Position numbers and translations under genes: made by a program. Below are positions 5,913 to 13,211 of a stretch of DNA of 13,211 nucleotides, one piece after another. Below the pieces are notes generated by a model. That model did not search any database and was not told the DNA's origin. It saw nothing but the letters and a program-made list of their open reading frames with translations. The first letter of the stretch is position 1, and every line of letters starts with the position of its first letter. Source of the stretch: DATLYH01 sp035575035 (lineage in GTDB: Bacteria > Planctomycetota > Planctomycetia > Gemmatales > Gemmataceae); the NCBI GenBank assembly GCA_035575035.1, contig DATLYH010000168.1, positions 1-13,211 of the forward strand, given 5' to 3'.

Positions 5913-5984
5913 TGGCGAGCGGCCGGTGTGAGCCAACTGGCGAGCGGCCGGTGTGAGCCGGCCGGTTGACACCGGCTGCTCGCC
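5913..5984. repeat. Repeat with strong hairpin between convergent genes
   Basis: A 22-bp unit (tggcgagcggccggtgtgag plus cc) occurs twice, at 5913-5934 and 5938-5959. The second copy is followed by its inverse: ggcgagcggccggtgt (5939-5954) pairs with acaccggctgctcgcc (5969-5984), 15 of 16 positions, around a 14-base loop. The first copy could compete for the same right arm. It lies between two converging genes, so it may stop transcription from both sides. It lacks a T-tract, so it is better described as a dispersed hairpin repeat than a proven terminator. Confidence 0.75.
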
Positions 5985-6011
5985 CCGATGGCTCAGCCGC
6001 AAACGGCCCGG

Positions 6012-7175
6012 TCACGGCACGCTGGCCGGGATTTCGATCGTCGCCTGCGCTTTTAGCCGGTTGAGGATCTCCCGGGTCTTGCGGTTGACCGCCTCGGTGC
6101 GGAGTTGATTGCGGATCTGCGACTGGATCTTCTCGTCGAACGGCTTGCGGCCGGCGCGCTCGCGCTTGACCAGACGGATGACGTGGAACCCGGTCGGCAG
6201 CTCGACGATCGGTCCAACGTCGCCGTCGCGCATCTCGAACAGGTACGGCTCGACCTCGGGAGGACTGATCTGACCGCGGAGCTGGCCGGCACCGGCCCCC
6301 TTGAGGGTGCGGCTGTAGCCGTTGTCGTACTGCTCGGCTAGGGCGGCGAAATCCTCGCCGGCGCGGGCTCGGGCTGCCAGTTCCTCGGCCAGCTGTCGAG
6401 CCGCTTCCCGGCTGGGGTGCTTGCTGACGTCGATGAAAATGTCCTGCCACTCCACCCGGTCCACCGCCTGGAACTCCTCGGGGTGCTGCCGGTAGTACTC
6501 CAACACCTCGGCCGGGGTGACGCTGTCGATGGCCGGGCCGACGCGGAAACGCAGATACTCGGTGGCGATGAACTCGCGCTCCTTCTGCCGGCGGATTCCC
6601 TCCAGCGACATCCCCTGCTCGCGGAGGAACGCCTTCAGCTCCTCGTCGGTCTTCAGGTTGTAGTGGGTCTTGTAGGCGCGGAGTTGGCGGTCGAACTGCT
6701 TGCCGGCCGCCTCCTTGAGCTTGTCAAGGTACTGCTTGCCCGCCTTGCTGAGGCGTTCCTGGGCTTCTTGCAGGAGCAGTTCCTGCTCGATGAGCCGGTC
6801 GCGCTCCTGGCGAAGGATCTCTTTCTCCTTGGCGCTGCGGAGCGGCTCGGGAAGTTTGCGGATCTCGATCAGGTAATAATGGCAAGCTTGGCGGACCTCG
6901 TCTTCGAGGATCGGCTTGCCGTTGACCGTGGCCCAGATGCGGGCCGCTCGGCGGGCGGCGGCCAGGTCGTCGGGCCGCTCCGGCTGAGTGTCGAGGAAGG
7001 TGGCCGGCTGCGCCCCTTTGTCGGTGTCGGGCTTTTGCAGCCGGGCCGTGACCAGCGGGTCGGTGGTGAGCCGGTCAGCGACTGTCTCCTGAGCGCGGCT
7101 GACAAACGCCGGCCGCTCTGCTTGACAGCCGGCCAGCGCCCCGAAGAGTACCGCCGCCTCAAGCCAACGCCGCAT
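6012..7175 (-). CDS. Parvulin-type peptidyl-prolyl isomerase lipoprotein (SurA/PrsA-like)
   Basis: The protein has 387 residues from ATG 7175. The N-terminus MRRWLEAAVLFGALAGC is a lipoprotein signal with lipobox L-A-G-Cys17. Residues about 75-220 resemble the SurA/PrsA N-terminal chaperone region (ATVNGKPILEDEV, then long charged helices). Residues about 239-338 are a PpiC rotamase domain, with the typical GDVGPIVELPTGFHVIRLV ending. It should assist folding of exported proteins outside the cytoplasmic membrane. The upstream GTG (7193) and ATG (7187) lack Shine-Dalgarno sequences, while ATG 7175 has GGGGGTGG close before it. The gene starts 32 bases after mfd and is probably co-transcribed with it, an arrangement also seen in other bacteria. 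Confidence 0.88.
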   Translation of the reverse strand: MRRWLEAAVLFGALAGCQAERPAFVSRAQETVADRLTTDPLVTARLQKPDTDKGAQPATFLDTQPERPDDLAAARRAARIWATVNGKPILEDEVRQACHYYLIEIRKLPEPLRSAKEKEILRQERDRLIEQELLLQEAQERLSKAGKQYLDKLKEAAGKQFDRQLRAYKTHYNLKTDEELKAFLREQGMSLEGIRRQKEREFIATEYLRFRVGPAIDSVTPAEVLEYYRQHPEEFQAVDRVEWQDIFIDVSKHPSREAARQLAEELAARARAGEDFAALAEQYDNGYSRTLKGAGAGQLRGQISPPEVEPYLFEMRDGDVGPIVELPTGFHVIRLVKRERAGRKPFDEKIQSQIRNQLRTEAVNRKTREILNRLKAQATIEIPASVP

Positions 7176-7207
7176 GGCCACCCCCATCGCCACTGGAGAT
7201 CGGAGGG

Positions 7208-10200
7208 TTATACCGTGCGGTCGGGCAAACGCAAGAGGTTTTTGAGGGCGGCATACATGGCGGGCGGGTCGAGCTCAGGTGGCAGCAGGCGGAAGTAGGC
7301 CTGGTGGTCGTTCACCACGCGCAGCCGGCCGTCGCTGCGGGCCGCCAGACGCTGGATCTGCCGGACGCTGCGGTAGCCCAGCACCACGTCGGTGGGGCCG
7401 AAGGAGGGATCGGCCGGCTTGTCAAGGTGGAGCGTGGCCACCTGCCAGCGGGCCGCCAGCAGACGCAGCTCGGCCAGCCGCAGCAGCCATTCGACCGGCT
7501 CCGGCCACAGCCCAAAGCGGTCGCGCAGCTCCTGGCGAAAATCCTCCAGCCGCTCCAGCCTGCGTATCCGTGCCAGCCGACGGTAGACCTCGATCCGCAG
7601 CCGCTGCCCCGGCACGTAGTCGCGCGACAGGAAGGCCGGCCAGGGCAGGTCGAGGGTTACGTCCAACGGCGTCCGCAACGGCTGATTCTTGAGCTGCCGC
7701 ACCGCGTTTTCCAACAGCTGGCAGTACATCTCGTAGCCGACCGCTGCGATATGGCCTGACTGCTGCGGGCCGAGGATGTTTCCCGCTCCGCGGATCTCCA
7801 GGTCGCGCAAGGCGATCTTGAAACCCGCCCCCAGCTCGGTGAACTCCTCAATCGCCTTGAGCCGGCGTGCGGCCGTCGGCGAGACGGTCCGGCTCGGGTC
7901 GAGCAGCAAATAGGCGTAGGCCCGGTGCTTGTAGCGCCCCACCCGGCCGCGCAGCTGGTGCAGGTCGGCCAGGCCGTAGTTGTCCGCTTCGTTGATGAAG
8001 ATGGTGTTGGCGTTAGGGATGTCGAGCCCGCTCTCGATGATGGTTGTTGCCACCAGGATGTCACTCTGCCGCTGGACGAAGCGGAGCATCGCCTGCTCCA
8101 GCTCGTGCTCGGGCATCTGGCCGTGGGCGACGCTAACCCGCGCCTCCGGCACGATTGCCTGCACCTGGTCGGCGATCGCCTGGATGTTGTAGACGCGGTT
8201 GTGGACGAAGTAGACCTGGCCGTCGCGATTCAGCTCGCGAAGGATGGCATGGCGGATCAACTGCGGATCGAAGCGGGCGATGCGCGTCTCGATGGCCAGC
8301 CGGTCGGGCGGCGGCGTCTCCAGGTTGCTGATATCGCGAATGCCCAGCAGCGCCAGGTGCAGGGTGCGCGGAATGGGCGTGGCCGTCATGGTCAGCACGT
8401 CTACCGTCTCGCGCAGCCGCTTGAGCCGTTCCTTGTGCTCGACGCCGAAGCGCTGCTCCTCGTCGATGATGACCAATCCCAGGTCCTTGAACTGCACGTC
8501 GGCCGAGAGGAGGCGATGGGTGCCGATGATCACGTCCACGCCGCCCCGGGCCAGCCGCTCCAGGATGCGCTTCTGCTCGGCGGCGGTGCGGAAGCGACTG
8601 ATGCTCTCGACGACAAAGGGATATTCGGCCAGGCGCTGGCTGAAGGTGCGGTAATGCTGCTCGGCCAGGACGGTGGTCGGCACCAGGACGGCGACCTGCC
8701 GGCCGTTGTCGATGGCCTTGAAGGCGGCGCGGATGGCCAGCTCGGTCTTGCCGTAGCCGACATCCCCGCAGATGAGCCGGTCCATCGGCCGGGCGCGTTC
8801 CATGTCGCGCTTGATCTCGGCGAGGGTGGTGAGTTGGTCGGGCGTTTCCTCGTAGGGAAAGGCGGCCTCGAACTCGGCCTGCCATTCGCTGTCGGGCGGG
8901 TAAGCGATGCCGGGTTGAGCCTCGCGCAGGGCCTGGAGCTGGATCATCTCGCTGGCCAGGTCGAGGACCGCTTCCTGGACCTTGGCCTTTTTGCGCTGCC
9001 AGCTGGTACCGCCGAGCTTCGACAGCTCCGGCTCGACGCGCGAGCCGCCGACGTATTTCTGCACCAGATCGATCTTCGAGGCGGGCACGTAAAGGCGAAC
9101 GCCGTCGCGGAATTCCAGGACCAGGTGTTCCTCGCGCCGGCCGTCCTTCTCCATCAGCTTCATGCCGCGGTAGCGGGCGATGCCGTGGCTGACGTGGACG
9201 ACCAGATCGTTCTCGCTCAGGTCGAGGAAACTGTCGATGGCCCGGGACTCGATGCGGCGGCGCGGTAGAACATGCCGGACCTCCTCGCGGTGGAACAGCT
9301 CGTGATCGCTGAGGACGACAATGCTCTCAACGCCCCTCCCCCCCGCCTCGGGGGCGAGGGGTAGGGGGTGAGGGGGCCTCGGCGGCTGCATCCACCCCTC
9401 ACCCCCCACCCCTCTCCCCTCCAGAGGGGAGAGGGGAGAAGCCCCCTCCAGAGGGGAGAGGGGAGAAGCCCCCTCCAGAGAGGAGAGGGGAGAAGAAGGA
9501 ACCAGACGGAAGCCGGCGCGGACCCGGCCCAGCACCAGCCGCAGCCGGCCGGATCGGGCCAGCTGCCCCTCGCCCAGCACTTCGTGGAGGCGCTGGCACT
9601 CCGCCTCGTTGTGACAGGCGATCAGCACCCGGTCGCCGGCCGCGATATTGTCCAGTTCGTCGCGCAGCCGGGTCACGTCGCCACTGAAGCGCTCGACCGA
9701 CTCGACCCGCAGATGACAGGCCGCCTCCACCGACGGGCTGGGCAGCGCCGCGATGGTGATACTCGGAAACCGCAACAGGCGCTGGAAGACCGCCGGGGGG
9801 GAGAAGAGGCGTCCGGGGTCGGCCACGCGCTCCAGGTATTGCTTGGCCTGCTCGTGCAGCTCCTCCGGCTCGACGAGGACCACCCAGGCATCGGCAGGAA
9901 GATAATCACAGAGATGGCCCGTCAAGTCCACGGGTTGCAGTCCGGGGGCTTGAACGCCCATCACTTCCACTGCCGCCAGGCTTCCCAGGCTGCGCTGGGT
10001 CTGGGGGGAGAAGAGGCGGATCGATTCGACCTCGTCGCCGAAGAATTCGAGGCGGTAGGGGGCGTCGGCGTCAGGCGAGAAGACATCGAGGATGCCGCCG
10101 CGCCGGCTGAACTCGCCGGGCAATTCAACCGCGTCGGTGCGACGGTAACCATGCTCGACCAGCCAGCCCGCCAGCTCATCCATTTCCACCCGTTCGCCCG

Positions 10201-10663
10201 CCTGGAGCACGCGCCGATTCTGAATCAGCTGGGCGCGGTCGGGGACCGGCTGAAGGAGGGCCTGGATGGTGGTCAGGACGTAGCGCGGCGGCTCGGCGGC
10301 GTCGAGTTGCTTGAGGAGGCGGAGGCGCTGGCCGGCCACCTCATCAACGATGGTGCGGTCGTCGGGAAGATGGTCCCAAGCGGGGAAGATGGTCGGGCGC
10401 AGACCGGCGAAGCCGGCGATGTCGTCGCCCCAACCGTCCAGGTCGCGGGGGTGGGCGATGGCGATCAGAAGGGTGCGCGGCGCATGCACCCCCAGGGCGG
10501 CGGCCGCCACCCCCGCCGACGATCCCCAGGCGCCGTCGATGGTGGCGCTGTGGCCCTTCGTCAGGGCCGTTATCACCGACTGGAATCCCTCGGCCGTCTG
10601 CACCAGGCGCGTCAGGTCCTTGAGACTGTCGAGGCCAGACGGGACAAGGGCTGTTACGGGCAT
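7208..10663 (-). CDS. mfd: Transcription-repair coupling factor Mfd
   Basis: The protein has 1151 residues and is a complete Mfd. It releases RNA polymerase stalled at DNA damage and recruits UvrA. The UvrB-like N-terminal module (FPAWDHLPDD near residue 95, GEFSRRGGILDVF near 183-195) comes first. The RNA-polymerase-interacting domain is at about 485-545 (VVHVSHGIARYRG). The translocase has Walker A GDVGYGKT (633-640), DEEQ (734-737), TMTATPIPRT (758-767), the QLRGRVGR motif VI (903-910) and GAGNILGPQQSGH. A C-terminal TRCF domain follows. The start ATG 10663 has GGAGG six bases upstream. The open frame continues 191 codons further upstream, but that part is repeat-derived and unlike Mfd. 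Residues about 388-444 are an unusual low-complexity insertion in the region before the RNA-polymerase-interacting domain. The PPIase gene follows on the same strand. Confidence 0.96.
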   Translation of the reverse strand: MPVTALVPSGLDSLKDLTRLVQTAEGFQSVITALTKGHSATIDGAWGSSAGVAAAALGVHAPRTLLIAIAHPRDLDGWGDDIAGFAGLRPTIFPAWDHLPDDRTIVDEVAGQRLRLLKQLDAAEPPRYVLTTIQALLQPVPDRAQLIQNRRVLQAGERVEMDELAGWLVEHGYRRTDAVELPGEFSRRGGILDVFSPDADAPYRLEFFGDEVESIRLFSPQTQRSLGSLAAVEVMGVQAPGLQPVDLTGHLCDYLPADAWVVLVEPEELHEQAKQYLERVADPGRLFSPPAVFQRLLRFPSITIAALPSPSVEAACHLRVESVERFSGDVTRLRDELDNIAAGDRVLIACHNEAECQRLHEVLGEGQLARSGRLRLVLGRVRAGFRLVPSSPLSSLEGASPLSPLEGASPLSPLEGRGVGGEGWMQPPRPPHPLPLAPEAGGRGVESIVVLSDHELFHREEVRHVLPRRRIESRAIDSFLDLSENDLVVHVSHGIARYRGMKLMEKDGRREEHLVLEFRDGVRLYVPASKIDLVQKYVGGSRVEPELSKLGGTSWQRKKAKVQEAVLDLASEMIQLQALREAQPGIAYPPDSEWQAEFEAAFPYEETPDQLTTLAEIKRDMERARPMDRLICGDVGYGKTELAIRAAFKAIDNGRQVAVLVPTTVLAEQHYRTFSQRLAEYPFVVESISRFRTAAEQKRILERLARGGVDVIIGTHRLLSADVQFKDLGLVIIDEEQRFGVEHKERLKRLRETVDVLTMTATPIPRTLHLALLGIRDISNLETPPPDRLAIETRIARFDPQLIRHAILRELNRDGQVYFVHNRVYNIQAIADQVQAIVPEARVSVAHGQMPEHELEQAMLRFVQRQSDILVATTIIESGLDIPNANTIFINEADNYGLADLHQLRGRVGRYKHRAYAYLLLDPSRTVSPTAARRLKAIEEFTELGAGFKIALRDLEIRGAGNILGPQQSGHIAAVGYEMYCQLLENAVRQLKNQPLRTPLDVTLDLPWPAFLSRDYVPGQRLRIEVYRRLARIRRLERLEDFRQELRDRFGLWPEPVEWLLRLAELRLLAARWQVATLHLDKPADPSFGPTDVVLGYRSVRQIQRLAARSDGRLRVVNDHQAYFRLLPPELDPPAMYAALKNLLRLPDRTV
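9334..9502 (-). repeat. In-frame repeat insertion inside mfd (27-bp units and inverted repeat)
   Basis: Between codons for GFRLV and ESIVVLSDHELF of mfd lie about 57 extra codons. They contain three 27-bp units starting at 9419, 9446 and 9473; the first two are identical and the third is diverged. Each encodes nine residues of the SPLSPLEGA type. Next to them, gaggggtagggggtgagggg (9356-9375) and cccctcaccccccacccctc (9395-9414) are inverted repeats matching at 19 of 20 positions around a 19-base loop. The block resembles intergenic hairpin repeats of planctomycetes. Because 27 is a multiple of three, copy-number changes keep the frame. Confidence 0.85.
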
Positions 10664-10840
10664 GAATTCCTCCATCGGTGTCATTCTACTACAAAGGCTC
10701 GTTCCGCCGCGATGCCGACCGGCGCGCAGGGATGGGCAAAGGGCGGGCCGGCTTTTCCCTGGATTGACGCGGGAGAGAAGGGCGTAGGGTGGTGAGAGGG
10801 CAGTTGACCGGCACTGAACCGTGGGGCGGCGCCACGTCAT

Positions 10841-10884
10841 CCCGTCGCTGACGCTCCGGGCTCTGGAAAAACGAACGCTCCGGG
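10841..10884. repeat. Dispersed repeat copy, identical to 5040-5083
   Basis: These 44 bases are identical, in the same orientation, to the block at 5040-5083. They begin with cccgtcgctgacgctccggg and run through ctctgg into aaaaacgaacgctccggg. A decayed further unit (aaacgaatgctcccggg) follows to about 10907, just before the stop codon of the DUF11 gene. The rest of the gap up to the mfd start (10664-10840) shows no gene and no clear promoter. Confidence 0.85.
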
Positions 10885-10911
10885 CGCCGCAAACGAATGC
10901 TCCCGGGCGGA

Positions 10912-12549
10912 TTAGCGAACCCGCGCCTGGAAGCTGACCACGCCGCTCTCGCCGGGAAGGAGCCGGCCGCTGATCTCCCAGCGCAAGATCACCGAGCCCG
11001 CCTCGTTTTCCTGCATCGTGAAGACGGCCGCGCGGCTCGACCGGGCACTGCCGGGAACGTACTCCAGCCGGCCGGTCAGGCTGTCCACCACGGCCACATC
11101 GCTGATCGGCTGGCCGCCGTGGTTGCTGTACTTCAGGTAAAATGTCACCACGTCGCCAACCTGGGCCGTCTGGGCGTCGGCCCATTTGAACAGGACCAAT
11201 GGCTTGTCGGGCGGGCAGGGCGGCTCGTTGCAACAAACGGTCAGCTCGCGCGTCGCGACTACCGAGCCGATCACCTCCAGCCCCTTGACCCGTCCAATCA
11301 CCGCCGGCCCCTGAGTCTGGATTACCTCCTGCGTCCCCTTTGCGGCGCTCAGTTCGCGGGCCAGCTCGATCTGGCGCAGCAGCCGCGTCTGCTCGGCCTG
11401 TGTCAGGGTGCGGGCGGCCGTCGTCCCCAGCAACTCGGCCGGGCCGATCACCATCTCCACCGCCTCCAGCACCTCCACGGCGGTCAGCACAACGACGCCT
11501 TCCCGGGCTACCACTTCGTTGGGGCGCTTCCGGCCTTGCACGGCCATGACCGGCTTGTACTGCTCCGTCTGCCGGACCGGCAGACGCATCGCAACTTCCC
11601 CCTGTCCCTTGACCAGCCGGGCCGCCTCCGGGCCAAGAACCGCTTCATGCCGGGCCAGCGGACATTCGCTCCGTAGCACGACGAAACGCGGCACGCAGAG
11701 ACAGACACGGTTGGAGACGGCGACATGACGGCGGCCGTGGCTGTCGGCGTATTCGGCCACCGTATCGGACGGATCGACATTGCGGAGCCGGCCGTCAGGA
11801 CCGAAACCCGCCTTCGGCCAGATGTCGCCGCCGTCGTGCAGACACTCCTCCGTCAGCGGCCTCGGTCCCAAGTGCGGGTCGTAGAATTTCCGGCCGGCCC
11901 AAGGGACGCAGGGCGATATCGGCGGCGCCGGCAACACCTTCTCGCCGGGAAGCAGCACCGTTCCCGGCACCGAGGCCCGAGCCAATTCTTCGGCGCTGAC
12001 TTCGCGCTGCCCCAGGCGCACGATCAGCATCGGCCGGCCGCGCAGCCGCGCCTCGGTCATCAGGTCGGTGCCGGGAGGCAAGTCGATCTCCACAGGCAGA
12101 TCGGGCTGGGTAGCGCCGGGGAGGGGCCGCTCCGGGTCTTCCAGATAGATCACCTTGGTGACCAGTGAGCCGGCGAGCACGCGCTCCACGTCCTGCTCGG
12201 TGATCGGCACCACGGCAGGATGGTCGGCCCCGCCCACCTTCGGCGGCAGACAGAGGGTACCGCAGACTTCCAGACTCGGATAGAGGGCCAGGCCGGGGTA
12301 TGCGGCCCAACCGGTCAGCTGGATACGGTAGAGAAACCCGGGCCGGAGTCCCACTGTGACCGGCGCGTTGAACGCCATCGCCGTCTGTCCGCGATAGAAC
12401 GTGGCCCGCAGCCCGGCCGGTCCGGTGAAGCGCACATACAAAAGCGGCGCCGGGCCCAGGGCCGGCAGCGGCGGCGGCGCCTGGGGCCGGGCGGCCGGGG
12501 CGAGGAAGGCCAGTGTCAGCACGGCGACAAGAGGGAAACGAGGGAACAT
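10912..12549 (-). CDS. Exported protein with C-terminal DUF11 domain
   Basis: The protein has 545 residues from ATG 12549. Residues 1-24 form a signal peptide (MFPRFPLVAVLTLAFLAPAA...). The middle (about 25-440) is not assigned to a known domain. It has a Cys-containing EVCGTLCLPPKVGG segment, VCLCVPRFVVL, and a helical stretch (AEQTRLLRQIELARELSAAKG). A VCCNEPPCPPDKP motif precedes the C-terminal DUF11-like beta-sandwich at about 449-545, with FYLKYSNHGGQPISDVAVVDSLTGRLEYVPGSA being characteristic. DUF11 domains are typical of cell-surface proteins, so a cell-envelope location is likely. Start choice is supported by GGAAGG close upstream; the open frame extends a further 80 codons, but through a repeat and with no signal peptide. 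Similar proteins recur in planctomycetes; the function is unknown. Confidence 0.82.
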   Translation of the reverse strand: MFPRFPLVAVLTLAFLAPAARPQAPPPLPALGPAPLLYVRFTGPAGLRATFYRGQTAMAFNAPVTVGLRPGFLYRIQLTGWAAYPGLALYPSLEVCGTLCLPPKVGGADHPAVVPITEQDVERVLAGSLVTKVIYLEDPERPLPGATQPDLPVEIDLPPGTDLMTEARLRGRPMLIVRLGQREVSAEELARASVPGTVLLPGEKVLPAPPISPCVPWAGRKFYDPHLGPRPLTEECLHDGGDIWPKAGFGPDGRLRNVDPSDTVAEYADSHGRRHVAVSNRVCLCVPRFVVLRSECPLARHEAVLGPEAARLVKGQGEVAMRLPVRQTEQYKPVMAVQGRKRPNEVVAREGVVVLTAVEVLEAVEMVIGPAELLGTTAARTLTQAEQTRLLRQIELARELSAAKGTQEVIQTQGPAVIGRVKGLEVIGSVVATRELTVCCNEPPCPPDKPLVLFKWADAQTAQVGDVVTFYLKYSNHGGQPISDVAVVDSLTGRLEYVPGSARSSRAAVFTMQENEAGSVILRWEISGRLLPGESGVVSFQARVR

Positions 12550-12662
12550 GAGTCCTTCCAGCGGCCGCTGCGTCTGTCCGGTCGGGCTTTCGACCGCGGT
12601 TCGCAGGGGCGGTATGGAGGCGGGAGAAACAGAGCGGGCGGAGGGTCGGGAGCGTGCGCTGG

Positions 12663-12687
12663 CAGAGCCCGGAGCGTCCGCAACGGG
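12663..12687. repeat. Dispersed repeat copy in opposite orientation
   Basis: The stretch cagagcccggagcgtccgca (and five more bases) is the reverse complement of the cccgtcgctgacgctccggg-ctctg unit, matching 23 of 25 positions. It lies in the 236-base gap between the DUF11 gene and the Pro-rich gene. A more degenerate piece (gtcgctcacgcgccgggctc) follows at about 12703. No gene is seen in the gap. Confidence 0.7.
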
Positions 12688-12785
12688 GAGAGCCGTCTCC
12701 TGTCGCTCACGCGCCGGGCTCGGATCGAAAGACCCGTCGCCTCCGGGCTCCGACCCGCCCTCACCCTTCCGCCTGCTGAAGAACG

Positions 12786-13211
12786 TCACTTCGTCTTGTC
12801 CGAGCCCCAGCTAAACAGGCCGCGACGCTGGGCGGGCTTCTTCTCGGGCGGCGGGGCTCCTGTATCCTGGGCGGCCAGCTCGGCGGGCGTCGGCGGCCGG
12901 CCGGCCGGCATGTAATTCACCTGCTGAGTGTCCGATGTAGTCGGGGCCTGACCGACGGGACCGGCGGGACGCGGCGGCTGGGGCTGCGGCGGCATCAGGT
13001 TGGTCGGCAGCGCCGGGGGCGTGGGCATGCCGGGCGGCATCCGCGGCGGCATAGCGGCGCCCGGGGGCATCGGCGCCATCCCACCGGGCATGGTCGGGGC
13101 GCCGGGCCTCATGCCGTGCAGGCCGGGGGCCGGCTGCCTGGGCACGATCTGATACGGACTCGGTGCGTCCATCGCCGGCGTGTTCGGGGCCTCCAGGTCG
13201 ATATTGCCGAT
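12786..13211 (-). CDS. Pro/Met-rich protein, C-terminal part (partial)
   Basis: The minus-strand frame enters from the right edge and stops at 12786; 141 codons are visible. The sequence begins IGNIDLEAPNTPAMDAPSPYQIVPRQ and continues as a low-complexity Pro-Gly-Met-Ala region (MPPGAAMPPRMPPGMPTPP). It ends in a short charged tail KKPAQRRGLFSWGSDKTK. There is no Shine-Dalgarno before the internal ATG at 13172 and the frame is open beyond it, so the gene starts outside the window. Such Pro-rich stretches are usually extended and surface-exposed or linker-like. No family is recognised. It lies upstream of the DUF11 gene on the same strand, 236 bases away, so the two may be functionally linked. 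Confidence 0.7.
   Translation of the reverse strand: MGNIDLEAPNTPAMDAPSPYQIVPRQPAPGLHGMRPGAPTMPGGMAPMPPGAAMPPRMPPGMPTPPALPTNLMPPQPQPPRPAGPVGQAPTTSDTQQVNYMPAGRPPTPAELAAQDTGAPPPEKKPAQRRGLFSWGSDKTK

Noticed and set aside
6417..7298. Plus-strand 293-codon open frame opposite the PPIase gene
   Set aside because: It is an antisense shadow of a gene with a clear family match, and it has no signal or domain of its own.
7925..10795. Long plus-strand open frames (7925-9268 and 9368-10795) opposite mfd
   Set aside because: They are antisense shadows of an intact mfd in GC-rich DNA, with no family resemblance and His/Gln/Val-rich composition typical of antisense frames.
10664..11236. A 191-codon upstream extension of the mfd frame
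   Set aside because: It runs through the intergenic repeat and into the DUF11 gene, does not resemble Mfd, and the ATG at 10663 has a strong GGAGG at the right distance.
12550..12789. 80-codon N-terminal extension of the DUF11 protein
   Set aside because: It would overlap the preceding gene and the dispersed repeat, and would bury a good signal peptide that begins at 12549.

Overview
This GC-rich window looks chromosomal and most likely comes from a member of the phylum Planctomycetota, probably Gemmataceae-like. Four things point there: an N-terminal 'FELLEDRRLLA' (LEPR-XLL type) motif on a secreted protein; a helix-turn-helix domain fused to a PTS IIA domain; the start of a gene resembling the PVC-type membrane-bound dehydrogenase/heme-binding proteins; and intergenic DNA full of the repeat that translates as 'PGASATG / RARSVSDG', often seen in this group. 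No phage, transposase, CRISPR array, rRNA or tRNA was seen.

Layout. Positions 1-2725 (minus strand) form a probable operon read right to left: argG (argininosuccinate synthase), an HTH-PTS IIA fusion, a DUF1643 protein whose stop overlaps the next start, and the first 57 codons of a putative membrane/exported protein that leaves the window. A JAMM/M67 metallopeptidase (2837-3295) diverges from argG. Positions 3479-4510 (minus) encode an extracellular RTX-repeat plus CAP-domain protein. Its 5' leader holds two copies of an RNA closely matching the GEMM-I (cyclic di-GMP-I) riboswitch, at about 4541-4632 and 4803-4893, with a possible Shine-Dalgarno-masking hairpin beside the proximal copy. This is the most interesting regulatory feature of the window. 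Upstream of it is a repeat array (5004-5140).

Positions 5463-5897 (plus) encode a small coiled-coil lipoprotein. It converges on a minus-strand pair, mfd (7208-10663) and a parvulin-type peptidyl-prolyl isomerase lipoprotein (6012-7175), with a strong hairpin repeat between them. The mfd gene is intact but carries an in-frame insertion of about 55 codons made of three 27-bp units and an inverted repeat, so an intergenic-type repeat seems to have colonised a housekeeping gene. Positions 10912-12549 (minus) encode an exported DUF11-domain protein, and 12786-13211 (minus) the C-terminal part of a Pro/Met-rich protein that continues past the right edge. A 44-bp block is identical between the 5.0-kb and 10.8-kb intergenic regions.

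Working together: the mfd-PPIase pair is a compact unit joining DNA repair and envelope protein folding by position only. The riboswitch leader implies that the RTX-CAP exoprotein is controlled by a cyclic dinucleotide, consistent with a role in surface attachment or matrix. All family calls come from reading motifs by eye; no database search was run.
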